DNA of 64,000 nucleotides, from positions 4,712,001 through 4,776,000 of the forward strand of contig NZ_CP155796.1 in NCBI RefSeq assembly GCF_039729195.1. Reading direction: 5' to 3'. Within the stretch, counting starts at the first letter, position 1, and each line of letters opens with the position of its first letter. The notes under the pieces are model-generated. The model did no database searches and was not told the DNA's origin. It was given only the letters and a program-made list of their open reading frames with translations. This DNA comes from Mycobacterium sp. DL (GTDB lineage: Bacteria; Actinomycetota; Actinomycetes; Mycobacteriales; Mycobacteriaceae). Positions 23,917-32,432 of the stretch are shown one piece after another. The translations under genes and the position numbers were made by a program.

Positions 23917-24798
23917 GTGGAGTTGCGCCACCTGCGGTACTTCCGCGCGGTCGCCGAAGAGCTCCATTTCGGACGGGCGGCGGAGCGGTTGCACATGGCG
24001 CAGCCGCCGTTGTCGCAACAGATCCGTCAGCTCGAGCGGGAGTTGCAGGTCACCCTGCTGACCCGCTCGACCCGCAGTGTCGAGTTGACCGCGGCGGGCC
24101 GGGCCTTCCTCGACCGGGCGGTGCAGATCCTGGAATCCGTTGACGATGCCGGTGAGCAGGCCCGCAGGGTCGCCGCGGGCGCGGAGGGGCGCCTGGTCAT
24201 CGGCTGCGTGGGGTCCGCGACGTACTCGCTGCTGCCACAACTGGTGCGCGCGTTGCGCAAGACGCTGCCGAACGTCGACCTCAGCGTGCGCGGCGAGATG
24301 CTCGCTCCCGCGCAACTGGTCGCACTGCACACCGGCGAGATCGACTTGGGACTGCTCCGTCCCCCCGTCACGGACGCCGACATCACCGTCGAGTCGATCC
24401 GGAAGGACCGTCTTCTGGTCGCCCTGCCCGCGGGTCATCCGTGTGCCTCGCGTGACGAACTGAGCATCACCGAACTCCGCGACGAGGATTTCATCGGCCA
24501 TGCCGGTCGGGGCCGCTCCCGGATGAGCGCGCTGGTCACCGCACTGTGCACTGACGCCGGGTTCACGCCACGCATCCGTCACGAAGTCGAGGAGACCTCC
24601 ACGCTGGTGACACTCGTCGCGGCGGGGTTGGGTGTGGCGGTCGTACCGGAACCCACCGCGGAGCTCGACATCACGGGGGTCTGTTACCGCCCCCTGTTGC
24701 CGCGGTCGAACTCCATCGACCTTCTCGCGGCCTACCCCAGCGCCCGTGCGTCGGCGCTGCTCACCAGGGTGCTCGAGGTGCTTCGTACGTTCGCCTGA
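23917..24798 (+). CDS. LysR-family regulator, probable control of pcaFDIJ
   Basis: A 293-residue LysR regulator starting MELRHLRYFRAVAEELHFG, closely similar in its HTH (residues 1-60) to the regulator at 10748-11650, and with an effector domain containing RLVIGCVGSATYSLLPQLV, GEIDLGLLRPPVTD and AAGLGVAVVPEP. GTG start with GGAG six bases upstream. It is divergent from pcaF, which is the typical place for a LysR activator, and lies 10 bases from the convergent MFS gene. The effector is probably 3-oxoadipate or muconate (inference). Confidence 0.88.
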   Translation: MELRHLRYFRAVAEELHFGRAAERLHMAQPPLSQQIRQLERELQVTLLTRSTRSVELTAAGRAFLDRAVQILESVDDAGEQARRVAAGAEGRLVIGCVGSATYSLLPQLVRALRKTLPNVDLSVRGEMLAPAQLVALHTGEIDLGLLRPPVTDADITVESIRKDRLLVALPAGHPCASRDELSITELRDEDFIGHAGRGRSRMSALVTALCTDAGFTPRIRHEVEETSTLVTLVAAGLGVAVVPEPTAELDITGVCYRPLLPRSNSIDLLAAYPSARASALLTRVLEVLRTFA

Positions 24799-24808
24799 GG
24801 AGCGACCC

Positions 24809-26038
24809 TCATCGGGCGAGGGCGCTATCCGAACGTCGTTGCAGCAGAACAGAGAAGGTCAGTACCAGAAGTCCCGCCAACGCAAGCAGTGCACCTGCGG
24901 CCGCGGGGGCGGTGTAACCGAGACCCGCACCGATGACCAGGCCGCCCACCATGGCGCCGGTGGCGTTGCCGATGTTGAGCGCCGAGTGGTTCAGCGCAGC
25001 CGCGAGGGTCTGTGCGTCGTGGGCGACGTCCATCAGCCTGGTCTGCAGTGCAGGTGCGACCGCCGAACCCGAGGCGCCGATGCCGAACAGCAGCACCAGT
25101 GCCGTCCACGGGTTGTGCGCCGCGATGACGAAGACCGCGAGGACGACGCTCAGTGCACCCATCGACAAGTACAGCGCGCGGATCACCGACCGGTCTGCCA
25201 GTCGTCCGCCCACCACGTTGCCGACGACCATGCCCAGGCCAAAGACCATGAGAGCCACCGGGACCAGTCCGCGAGACAGGCCGGCGACGTCGGTCATGGT
25301 CGTGGTGATGTAGGTGTAGACGGCGAACATGCCGCCGAAGCCGATCATTCCGACGAGCAGCGCCAGCCAGACCTGGGTGCGGCGCAGTGCGCCCAGTTCG
25401 GCCAGCGGACTGGTGGTCGGCATGAAGCGCAACTGGAACGGGAGCCAGAACCACAGCGCGGTCACGGTGACGATTCCGATGGCGACAACCAGGCCGAAAG
25501 CGGCCCGCCAGCCCAGCGATTGGCCGAGCCAGGAGGCCATCGGCACGCCGAGCACGGTCGCGATCGTCAGCCCGGACATGACGTGCGCGACGGCTTTGGC
25601 GCGGTTCTGCGGACCCATCAGGTGCGCGGCCACCAGCGCGGCCACACCGAAGTAGGCGCCGTGCGGCAGGCCCGCGAGGAACCGTGCCGCGATCAGCGTC
25701 TCGTAGGACGGAGCCAGCATGCTGGCCAGGTTGCCGACGGTGAACAGTGCGATCAGGCCGAGCAGCAGGGTGCGGCGGGCCATCCGCGCGGTGATCGAGG
25801 CGATCAGCGGTGCGCCCACCACCACGCCGAGGGCGTAGGCCGAGATGACATGTCCCGCCACCGGTTCGGATACCCCGAGGCTGCTCGCGATGTCGGGGAG
25901 CAGGCCCATCGCCACGAACTCGGTGGTTCCGATGCCGAATCCGCCGAGTGCGAGCGCGACGACGGCAAGCCAGCGCACCACGGGGTCGGGTGCCACCACC
26001 GAGACGGGGCCCGATGATCGGTCGAGGGTCACGGTCAT
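24809..26038 (-). CDS. MFS transporter (DHA1-type)
   Basis: A 409-residue, 12-helix major facilitator. Helix 1 reads LALGGFGIGTTEFVAMGLLPDIA, and the A-like motif is ITARMARRTLLLG; the overall form is that of AraJ/YdhP-type DHA1 exporters. Start ATG 26038 overlaps the stop of the aldolase-like gene (ATGA), so the two are translated together. A longer frame reaching 26389 is the shadow of that gene. Given the sugar-type ROK regulator next door it could move a sugar acid or a related compound; the direction of transport is not decided by sequence. Confidence 0.85.
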   Translation of the reverse strand: MTVTLDRSSGPVSVVAPDPVVRWLAVVALALGGFGIGTTEFVAMGLLPDIASSLGVSEPVAGHVISAYALGVVVGAPLIASITARMARRTLLLGLIALFTVGNLASMLAPSYETLIAARFLAGLPHGAYFGVAALVAAHLMGPQNRAKAVAHVMSGLTIATVLGVPMASWLGQSLGWRAAFGLVVAIGIVTVTALWFWLPFQLRFMPTTSPLAELGALRRTQVWLALLVGMIGFGGMFAVYTYITTTMTDVAGLSRGLVPVALMVFGLGMVVGNVVGGRLADRSVIRALYLSMGALSVVLAVFVIAAHNPWTALVLLFGIGASGSAVAPALQTRLMDVAHDAQTLAAALNHSALNIGNATGAMVGGLVIGAGLGYTAPAAAGALLALAGLLVLTFSVLLQRRSDSALAR

Positions 26039-26688
26039 AGAGCTCTCACCGCGGTGACGGTCGGCGTGCTGAGCTTGACGGCGACGTCGGCGAGACGGCG
26101 GATCCGGTCCCAGTCGCGGCGCCGGACGGCGTCGGCAGGGGCGAGCCAGTCCGCGGTGACACACCCGACGTTGGGTGCGGCCAGGTAGCCGCTCAGCTGC
26201 GCCGGCGAGATTCCGCCCGCCGGGCAGAACCGGGCGCCGGGCGCAAACGCTGCGAGCGCCCGCAGGTGCCGCAGGCCGCCGGCGGCGGCAGCCGGAAACA
26301 GCACCATGTCGGTGTAGCCGTCCCCCAGAAGCTCCACTGCTTCCAGCGCGGTGGTGGCCCCGGGCAGGTGCGGCAGTTCGGTATCGCACATCGCGGCCCG
26401 CAGGGGTGCAGCCCCGGTCGTGGCGACCAGGAACTCGGCGCCTGCGGCACGTGCGAGCGCCGGTTGGTCGACATCGGTGATGTTCCCGGCCCCGACAACA
26501 ACCTCGGGTGCGTCCGCGGAGATGCAGGCGATGGCGTCCAGCGAAGCTGCGCTGCCGAGGTCGACCTGGACGAGCGGCAGCCCGGCCCGGCTGAGTGCGC
26601 GGGCCACGGACGCCGCGTCGGCGGGGTTGCGAACGCTGATGAGGGGCATCACCGGGGCGACGTCCAACAACGATCTCGGTTCCTTCAT
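26035..26688 (-). CDS. KDPG-aldolase-like protein lacking the Schiff-base lysine
   Basis: A 217-residue TIM-barrel protein of the KDPG/KHG aldolase family: MPLISVRNPADAASVARAL, VVVGAGNITD, HLPGATTALEAVELL, RFCPAGGISPAQLSGYLA and VTADWLAPADAV all match. At the lysine strand (FKFFPAE in E. coli) it reads MVLFPAA, so the lysine position is Val129; the conserved Glu of strand two is Gln41 and the Arg three residues on is changed as well. Ordinary KDPG aldolase chemistry is therefore unlikely. ATG 26688 (MKEPRSLLD) fits the family start. Coupled to the MFS gene and divergent from a ROK regulator. Confidence 0.8.
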   Translation of the reverse strand: MKEPRSLLDVAPVMPLISVRNPADAASVARALSRAGLPLVQVDLGSAASLDAIACISADAPEVVVGAGNITDVDQPALARAAGAEFLVATTGAAPLRAAMCDTELPHLPGATTALEAVELLGDGYTDMVLFPAAAAGGLRHLRALAAFAPGARFCPAGGISPAQLSGYLAAPNVGCVTADWLAPADAVRRRDWDRIRRLADVAVKLSTPTVTAVRAL

Positions 26689-26773
26689 CGGCTCAACGGT
26701 AGAGACGAATTCGGTACTTCTCAATCTGACTTCCGCACTTGAAATACAAAAGTCTGGTGGTTACCGTGGGCCC

Positions 26774-27961
26774 GTGCCACTGTTCAGGATCTCTCCAGCA
26801 ACGACTGTGGGAGATGTGTATGCCTTGATCAGGGAAAAGCGCGAAGTGACACGATCCGAGATCGGAAAGCTCACAGGTTTGTCCCGGACCGCGGTGACCG
26901 CCAGGGTGAGGGAACTCACCGCGCGCAACATGGTGATCGAGCACGAACACGCGCTGTCGACGGGCGGGCGGCCCGCCACGCTGCTGAGCTTCAACGCCGC
27001 GGCGGGAGTGGTGCTGACCGCTGCCGTCGGTGGCAGCCGCACTCGCCTGGCGGTGTGCGACCTGGCCGGCGACGTGCTGGCGAACGCCGACATCGACCAG
27101 GAGCCGGGCCTGGGCCCCAACGACCTGATGCCCGATGTGGTCAAACGCCTCGACCTGATGCTGACCGAATCGGGTTGCCGTGATGCGCGGATCTTCGGCG
27201 TCGGCCTCAGCCTGCCCGGCACCGTGGATCAGCAGCGCGGCAGCAGCGTTGATACACCGATCCTGAGCGGCTGGGACGGCGCACCGCTGATCCCGTACTT
27301 CAGTGAGCTCACCGACGCCCCGGTGATACTCGGCAACGACGCCAACGTGATCGCTCTCGCCGAATGGCGCGTCGGGGCCGGGCGCACGTTCGGCGACGTC
27401 CTGGTCATCAAGGCATCAACCGGTCTCGGAGCGGGCATCATCTCCGGCGGGGCGCTGCAGCGCGGCGCGATTCGTGCGGCAGGCGAATTCGGCCACAACA
27501 AAACCGCCGCGGCCGACGGCCGAGCATGCCGCTGTGGCGACATCGGTTGTCTCGAGGCGGTCGCCGGCGGATGGGCGTTGGTGCGCGCGCTGCGGCAGGA
27601 GGGCAGGCCGGTACAGAATCTCCGCGACGTCGTCGAGTTGGCGCACGGGGGAGACGCGCTGGCGCGCCGGCTGCTGCGGGACAGTGGTCGGCACGTCGGC
27701 GAGGTGCTCGCCGCTGCCGTCAACCTGCTCAACCCCGCCGCCCTGGTGGTGGCGGGCGACGTCGCGGCCGCCTACGACATCTTCGTAGCCGGATTGCGAG
27801 AGACGTTGTACGGCAACGCGACCGCACTGGCGACCCGTACGCTGCAGGTCGTTCCGGCGGCGCTCGGCGACCGGGCCGGGGTCATCGGCAGCGCCATGAT
27901 GGTGCTCGACCAGGTTCTCGGCACCGAGGCGATCGACGGGATGGTCGCAGCGTCGCGGTGA
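26774..27961 (+). CDS. ROK-family transcriptional regulator (NagC/XylR type)
   Basis: A 395-residue ROK protein: N-terminal winged HTH (VTRSEIGKLTGLSRTAVTARVREL, residues about 22-50), then the actin-like ROK fold with GVGLSLPGTVDQ, NDANVIALAEW, IKASTGLGAGIISGG, EFGHNKT and the zinc motif CRCGDIGCLEAVAGG. The GTG at 26774 (V-PLFRISPATTVGDVY) is preferred; the frame is open further upstream but without family similarity. It is divergent by 85 bases from the aldolase-like/MFS pair, its likely target. ROK regulators usually respond to sugars or sugar phosphates. Confidence 0.88.
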   Translation: MPLFRISPATTVGDVYALIREKREVTRSEIGKLTGLSRTAVTARVRELTARNMVIEHEHALSTGGRPATLLSFNAAAGVVLTAAVGGSRTRLAVCDLAGDVLANADIDQEPGLGPNDLMPDVVKRLDLMLTESGCRDARIFGVGLSLPGTVDQQRGSSVDTPILSGWDGAPLIPYFSELTDAPVILGNDANVIALAEWRVGAGRTFGDVLVIKASTGLGAGIISGGALQRGAIRAAGEFGHNKTAAADGRACRCGDIGCLEAVAGGWALVRALRQEGRPVQNLRDVVELAHGGDALARRLLRDSGRHVGEVLAAAVNLLNPAALVVAGDVAAAYDIFVAGLRETLYGNATALATRTLQVVPAALGDRAGVIGSAMMVLDQVLGTEAIDGMVAASR

Positions 27962-28003
27962 CACACCGAACGAGACAGGGACCGAAGGGAAAGAGAGAGA
28001 CGT

Positions 28004-28549
28004 GTGAGTCACGAGGAACGGGTGGTGCTGCTCGACGATGCCGGCAACGCCGTGGGCACCGCCGCGAAGGCGGAGGTTCATCATGCCGACACCCCTCTGC
28101 ATCTCGGGTTCTCCTGCTACCTCTTCGACGGAACCGGGCGCGTGCTGCTCACCCGTCGCGCCCTGGGAAAGCAGACGTGGCCGGGGGTGTGGACGAATTC
28201 ATTCTGCGGCCATCCCGGTCCCGACGAACCTGTCGAGGAGGCGGTGCGCCGTCGCGGTCGGCAGGAACTCGGAACCACCCTGGCGGAGGTGGTGTGTGTG
28301 CTCCCCGAATTCCGTTACCGCGCAGAGGCTGCCGACGGCACCGTGGAGAACGAGGTGTGTCCGGTCTTCTGCGCGTTGGTGGCCGGCGATGTCAACGCCG
28401 AACCCGACGAGGTGATGGACCTGGCCTGGGTGGGCTGGGATCAGGTGCGCACCGCGGCGACGCTGGACTGGGCGATCAGTCCGTGGGCCCGCGACCAGGT
28501 GCCGTTGCTGGATGCCGCGGCTCTTCCGTCGTGGGCGGGGTCGGCGTGA
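28004..28549 (+). CDS. idi: Isopentenyl-diphosphate delta-isomerase (type I)
   Basis: A 181-residue Nudix-fold enzyme that interconverts IPP and DMAPP. The catalytic Cys is in NSFCGHPGP and the Glu in ENEVCPVF; metal-ligand His are in VHHADTPLHLGFSCYLF, and LLTRRALGKQTWPGVWTN is a family block. GTG start with a GAAAGAGAGAGA tract upstream. It converges on the carotenoid-associated genes and overlaps the Rieske gene's 3' end by 74 bases. Supplies prenyl precursors, including for the neighbouring phytoene synthase. Confidence 0.93.
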   Translation: MSHEERVVLLDDAGNAVGTAAKAEVHHADTPLHLGFSCYLFDGTGRVLLTRRALGKQTWPGVWTNSFCGHPGPDEPVEEAVRRRGRQELGTTLAEVVCVLPEFRYRAEAADGTVENEVCPVFCALVAGDVNAEPDEVMDLAWVGWDQVRTAATLDWAISPWARDQVPLLDAAALPSWAGSA

Positions 28550-29579
28550 GCAGATCCGTCGCGCCGTCGGCTTCTTCCCGACGCACGGTGTGCAATCGCT
28601 CGGCGTAGCGTAAGTCGTCCCGCCACAACCGATCTGCGGCGCGGCGCATGAGTGGTGCGATCAACGGCGCGGCCGGAAGGGCACGGGCGAAACCGGGACG
28701 CTCGGAGTATGCGATGACCGCCTCGATCACCGTGCTGCGAGGAAGCCCGTCCCGGCCGTATCCATTGGGCGTGGCATGGGTTTCGACCACACTGCCGGTG
28801 CCTTCACCCTCGAGGATGCGCATGACGAGGGTGCGCTTCTCAGGGCTGGTGAACTCGGCGATCACCGGGATGCCGAGCCGGCCGATGCGGAATGTGACGG
28901 CCACCAGGAACCGGTCCAACTCCTCAGGCACGTCGTCGTGCGCCGGTGGGGCGCTGAGCACCTCGAGCTTTGTGAACGAGTACGGGTGAAACCACGAGCC
29001 GTGCCAGGGGTCCATCCGGTTGGCGATGATGTCGGTGGCTTCGCAGACCCCGCTGAGCTGGGTGACCGCCGCGATCTGAGGCCCGACTGGTCGGACCGGG
29101 ACGATCGGCTCGGGAGTGGGCGTTTCGCCACCGATACGGTCGAGGCGGACCCAGACCAGGACCCCGTCGTCGTGAGCGGGCAGCGGCGCCCATCCGGATC
29201 GCGCCGAGTCGCCCGTCAACCGAAGGCCGTGCCACGGACAGATCAGCGCATCACGATCGACGGTGCCGGTGCACAGATCGGCGCCCAGATGGGGGCATCG
29301 TGCCGGTCCGATCCGCACCTGACCGTCGGCGCCGCGCCAGCAGACCAGCTGGGCCCCTGCCACTTCGGCGCGGTACGGCGCGGCCGTGATCGCCGAACTG
29401 GCGGCGATCGTGAACCAGTTGCCGCTCGGCCGCTTCTGGGAACGCGCAAGGGCCGCGCCGATCACGGCGGGTGACGCTTGCCCGTGGGTCGGGGTCTGCC
29501 GGGCCCACGGGATGCGTGGCAGGATCTCGAACGGCCACGCCTTGGCGGCCGTCGCGGCCAGCCGGTCGAAGACACTCAC
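28476..29579 (-). CDS. Rieske [2Fe-2S] protein of the carotenoid cluster
   Basis: A 367-residue protein with an N-terminal Rieske domain (CPHLGADL, then CPWHGLRL about 17 residues later; residues about 95-120) and a 200-residue C-terminal domain I do not recognise as a classic oxygenase catalytic domain, although it holds RMDPWHGSWFHPYSF, a His-rich stretch that could bind iron. Similar proteins sit next to crtB and a methyltransferase in mycobacterial carotenoid clusters. The GTG at 29579 overlaps the methyltransferase stop as GTGA. Probably oxidises or desaturates a carotenoid; this is inference. Confidence 0.75.
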   Translation of the reverse strand: MSVFDRLAATAAKAWPFEILPRIPWARQTPTHGQASPAVIGAALARSQKRPSGNWFTIAASSAITAAPYRAEVAGAQLVCWRGADGQVRIGPARCPHLGADLCTGTVDRDALICPWHGLRLTGDSARSGWAPLPAHDDGVLVWVRLDRIGGETPTPEPIVPVRPVGPQIAAVTQLSGVCEATDIIANRMDPWHGSWFHPYSFTKLEVLSAPPAHDDVPEELDRFLVAVTFRIGRLGIPVIAEFTSPEKRTLVMRILEGEGTGSVVETHATPNGYGRDGLPRSTVIEAVIAYSERPGFARALPAAPLIAPLMRRAADRLWRDDLRYAERLHTVRREEADGATDLLTPTPPTTEEPRHPATAPGRGPTD

Positions 29580-30286
29580 TGCGGTGCCCTGGCGAGGAAG
29601 GTGTGCACGATGTTTCGCTGCCAGCCGGGGACGGTCATACTGCGGACCTCGGTGAACCCGCTGTGCTGCAGGCGGTTCCGGAACCGTGTCACACCGTCGA
29701 AGTCGTTGACGCTGCGGCGCAGATAGCGGTAGAGCTCGGCGTCGCCGGTGCGCAGCCGCCCTGCGGGGATGATGATCGCCCAACTCACCGCGTTCCATAT
29801 GGCGGTGGCCACCCGGGAATCGCGCACCGAATACTCGTGGGCGGCGAACACCGCCCCCGGAGACATCAACGAGCGCAGCGATTTCAGCACGGTGTCCGGA
29901 TCGCTGAGATTGCGGACCAGATAGGCGGCGAGGACACCGTCGAACGGTCCGGTCACGCCCGCGTCCGCGAGGTCTTCGGCGCGGCTGTGGACGAAGGTGA
30001 CCGACGCCGGCCAGTCCTTGGCCCGGGCGCAGGCCAGCATGCCGGCGGAGCCGTCGACGGCCACGATCTCGGCGTACGGCGCCGCGCTCAGTAGTGCCGC
30101 GGTGGATGCGCCTGTGCCGCAGCCGATGTCCAGCAGTCGGAGTCCGCGGCCGCCGTCGGGCAACTGCATTCGTTGTGCCGACAGTCGCAAGTGTTGGTGA
30201 TAACCGGGATTGGCGCCGACGAGACCGTCGTAGGAATCGGCTCCGGCGTCGAACGCCTCGGGAACGTCATAGCGTCGTGTGCTCAT
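29576..30286 (-). CDS. SAM-dependent methyltransferase of the carotenoid cluster (CrtT-like)
   Basis: A 236-residue class I methyltransferase. Motif I is LLDIGCGTGAST, the acidic loop is VAVDGSAGML, and motif post-I reads FDGVLAAYLVRNLSDPD, close to the UbiE family. The ATG at 30286 lies about 10 bases after an AGGAGG site that sits in the end of crtB; an ATG at 30295 overlaps the crtB stop but is too close to that site. It is cotranscribed with crtB and the Rieske gene. The substrate is probably a carotenoid or isoprenoid intermediate. Confidence 0.82.
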   Translation of the reverse strand: MSTRRYDVPEAFDAGADSYDGLVGANPGYHQHLRLSAQRMQLPDGGRGLRLLDIGCGTGASTAALLSAAPYAEIVAVDGSAGMLACARAKDWPASVTFVHSRAEDLADAGVTGPFDGVLAAYLVRNLSDPDTVLKSLRSLMSPGAVFAAHEYSVRDSRVATAIWNAVSWAIIIPAGRLRTGDAELYRYLRRSVNDFDGVTRFRNRLQHSGFTEVRSMTVPGWQRNIVHTFLARAPQ

Positions 30287-30291
30287 ACAGC

Positions 30292-31236
30292 TCATACCTC
30301 CTGTCGGCGGGCACGGACCCGCCATGCTCTGGTGAGTCCCGCAGTGGCGACCTGCAGGCGGCGCGTCGTCGAGACGGTCGCCCGACGGACGAACACCGCG
30401 AAGTCCGTCTCCTCGATGCAGTCCAGTATCTCCGAGTACAACGTCAGTGCGACGTTGACACACGGCCGCGACCGCGGATGCAGTAACGCGACGCCTCGCT
30501 CGGCGTCCCTGTAGATCTTCCGGGTCAGGGCGAGCTGCTCGATCAGCGCCGCGCGGACCCGAGGCTCGGTGACGCGACGCTGCTGGCACCGGGTCAACAC
30601 CTCACGATCGACGCCGTGGGCCGCCAACTCGTCGGCGGGCAGGTACACCCGACCGCGTGTCAGGTCTTCGTCGATGTCACGAAGGAAGTTGGTGAGCTGG
30701 AACGCCTTGCCGAGCGCGGCCGCATACGGTGCCGCCTCCTCCCGCGGGCCGACGGTGCCCAGCACCGGAAGTAGCTGCAGCCCGATCACCTCGGCGGAGC
30801 CGTGCATGTACCGATCCAGCGCGGCGCGATCGGGATAGTCGGTGACCGTGAGGTCCATTCGCATGGCGCCGAGGAAATCATCGAACAGCTGCCAGTCCAG
30901 GTCGTAGGTCTGGGCGGTGTCCACGACAGCGTCCAGAATCGGGTTGCCGTCACTCGGCTTGCCGTCCACGAGGCGGTCGGACAGCGCGCTCGCCATGTCG
31001 TGGAGTTCGTCGGCGCGCTGAACCGCGGAGCGTGAATCGAACCCGTCGAGGATGTCGTCGGCGCTTCGCGCGAAGCCGTAGAGCGCATGCACCGCGGGTC
31101 GTTGAGCAGGCGAAAGAAGTCTGGTGGCCAGAAAGAACGTCTTGCCGTGCTGGGCGTTGATGGCGCGGCAACTCCGGTAGGCCTCGCGCAGCGCCCGATC
31201 CCGCACCCCGGCGGCGTCCAACTCCGAACCCATCAT
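30292..31236 (-). CDS. crtB: Phytoene synthase
   Basis: A 314-residue head-to-head prenyl synthase that makes phytoene from two geranylgeranyl diphosphates. The two Asp-rich motifs are ARSADDILDGFD and FLRDIDEDLTRGRVYLP, and TFFLATRLLSPAQR and YMHGSAEVIGLQLLPVLG are family blocks. In mycobacterial carotenoid operons crtB normally follows crtE and crtI; neither is here, and crtB is the first gene of its run with 256 bases before the next gene. There is no strong ribosome site; the frame opens ATG ATG. Confidence 0.93.
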   Translation of the reverse strand: MMGSELDAAGVRDRALREAYRSCRAINAQHGKTFFLATRLLSPAQRPAVHALYGFARSADDILDGFDSRSAVQRADELHDMASALSDRLVDGKPSDGNPILDAVVDTAQTYDLDWQLFDDFLGAMRMDLTVTDYPDRAALDRYMHGSAEVIGLQLLPVLGTVGPREEAAPYAAALGKAFQLTNFLRDIDEDLTRGRVYLPADELAAHGVDREVLTRCQQRRVTEPRVRAALIEQLALTRKIYRDAERGVALLHPRSRPCVNVALTLYSEILDCIEETDFAVFVRRATVSTTRRLQVATAGLTRAWRVRARRQEV

Positions 31237-31470
31237 CGTGGCGACACCGTCCGGGGGCCACGTCGGTCGATCATGTGCTCGATCCAGACCACGCTACCGA
31301 CCTCGGCGGCCGCGACTTGCCGGTTCGTGATATCCGCGCCCACACCCACGCACCCCGCATCGAGGACGTGCGTATCGGTCATCACCTGATTCCACACGGT
31401 CCGGGCAAGGCCGTCCACCGGTACTGGCGAATCCGGCGACACCGTCACCCGAGGCGATCGGTGCCGCGGT

Positions 31471-31491
31471 GGCCCGTGTGCGACACGGGCC
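31471..31491 (-). terminator. Strong hairpin terminator after the F420 oxidoreductase gene
   Basis: GGCCCGTGT-GCG-ACACGGGCC is a perfect 9-bp stem with a 3-base loop, starting directly after the stop codon (31493-31495) of the minus-strand oxidoreductase gene. No T-run follows, which is usual in mycobacteria. The 234 bases from here to crtB (31237-31470) hold no gene that I can support and presumably contain the crtB promoter. Confidence 0.75.
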
Positions 31492-31492
31492 G

Positions 31493-32368
31493 TCACACCT
31501 TGGCGATGACGTTCTCGGCGAACATCTCCAGATTGCGGATCTTGGTATCGAGAGGCTCGGTGTCCTGGCCCGAGATGTACGGGATCCGGAAGCCGACGAT
31601 GACGTCGGTGACGCCCTTGTCCTCGAGCCGCTTGATGCCGTCGGGTGTGTAGGCGTCGATCGAGATGACGTGGATCTGGAAATCTCGAGCAGGAGCTTTC
31701 GTCCTTGCCTCCTCACGAAATCGGTTGAGCTTCGCCAGAAGTGCGTCGAGTTCCTCGGGATCACCACCACCGTGCATCCAGCCGTCGTTGCGGGCGGCCC
31801 GTCGCAGCGCGGCGTCGGCGTGCCCGCCGATGAGGATCGGCACCGGTTTGGACGGCGCGGGTGTCATCTTGGTCTTCGGGATGTCGTAGAACTCGCCGTG
31901 ATACTCGAAGTAGTCACCCGACGTGAGCCCCTTGATGATGTCGATGCACTCGTCCATCCGCTTGCCGCGTTTGGCGTAGGGGACGTTCATCAGCTCGTAG
32001 TCCTCCGGCCACGGGCTGGTGCCGACACCGAGTCCCAGCCGGTTGTCGAACATCGCCGCCAGCGAGCCCGCCTGTTTGGCGACCAGGGCCGGCGGGCGGA
32101 TGGGCAACTTGAGCACGAAGTGGTTGAAGTGCAACGTCGTGGTGACGGCGCACAGTGCGGCGGTGAGCACGAACGACTCGATGAACGCCTTTCCGTCGAG
32201 GAACTCGCGATTGCCGTCGGGGGTGTAGGGGTACTTCGAATCCGATTCGAACGGGTAGGCGACGCTGTCCGGGATCGTCATGGCGTGGTAGCCGGCCTCC
32301 TCGGCCGCCTTCGCCAGCGGAATGTAGAACGTCGGATCGGTCATCGCTTCCGCGAACGTGAATCGCAC
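31493..32368 (-). CDS. LLM-class F420-dependent oxidoreductase (Rv0940c-like)
   Basis: A 291-residue luciferase-like monooxygenase-fold protein. FDNRLGLGVGTSPWPEDY, PVPILIGGHADAALRRAARNDGW and GVTDVIVGFRIPY are typical of the mycobacterial F420-dependent group. A perfect KstR-type operator lies 25 bases upstream of the ATG, so it is probably induced with sterol/lipid catabolism and may act on a steroid or fatty-acid-derived carbonyl. The corresponding M. tuberculosis gene lies at the same place in the syntenic order. A hairpin terminator follows at once. Confidence 0.87.
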   Translation of the reverse strand: MRFTFAEAMTDPTFYIPLAKAAEEAGYHAMTIPDSVAYPFESDSKYPYTPDGNREFLDGKAFIESFVLTAALCAVTTTLHFNHFVLKLPIRPPALVAKQAGSLAAMFDNRLGLGVGTSPWPEDYELMNVPYAKRGKRMDECIDIIKGLTSGDYFEYHGEFYDIPKTKMTPAPSKPVPILIGGHADAALRRAARNDGWMHGGGDPEELDALLAKLNRFREEARTKAPARDFQIHVISIDAYTPDGIKRLEDKGVTDVIVGFRIPYISGQDTEPLDTKIRNLEMFAENVIAKV

Positions 32369-32392
32369 ATCGTCTCCTGCTCGTCAGTGACC

Positions 32393-32418
32393 GCATACTA
32401 GAACACGTTCTAGTATGC
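32393..32418. promoter_or_regulatory. KstR-type operator
   Basis: The core TAGAACACGTTCTA fits the KstR motif TNNAACNNGTTNNA at every fixed position. Around it the palindrome extends to 12-base perfect arms with a 2-base centre (26 bases in all), ending 24 bases before the oxidoreductase start codon. KstR is the TetR-type repressor of cholesterol and lipid catabolism in mycobacteria. Confidence 0.85.
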
Positions 32419-32432
32419 CGGTGCCGGAGAGG

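Noticed and set aside
31233..31496. 87-codon minus-strand frame upstream of crtB as a possible crtI remnant
   Set aside because: No similarity to the C-terminus of phytoene desaturase; it would begin inside the terminator and oxidoreductase end.
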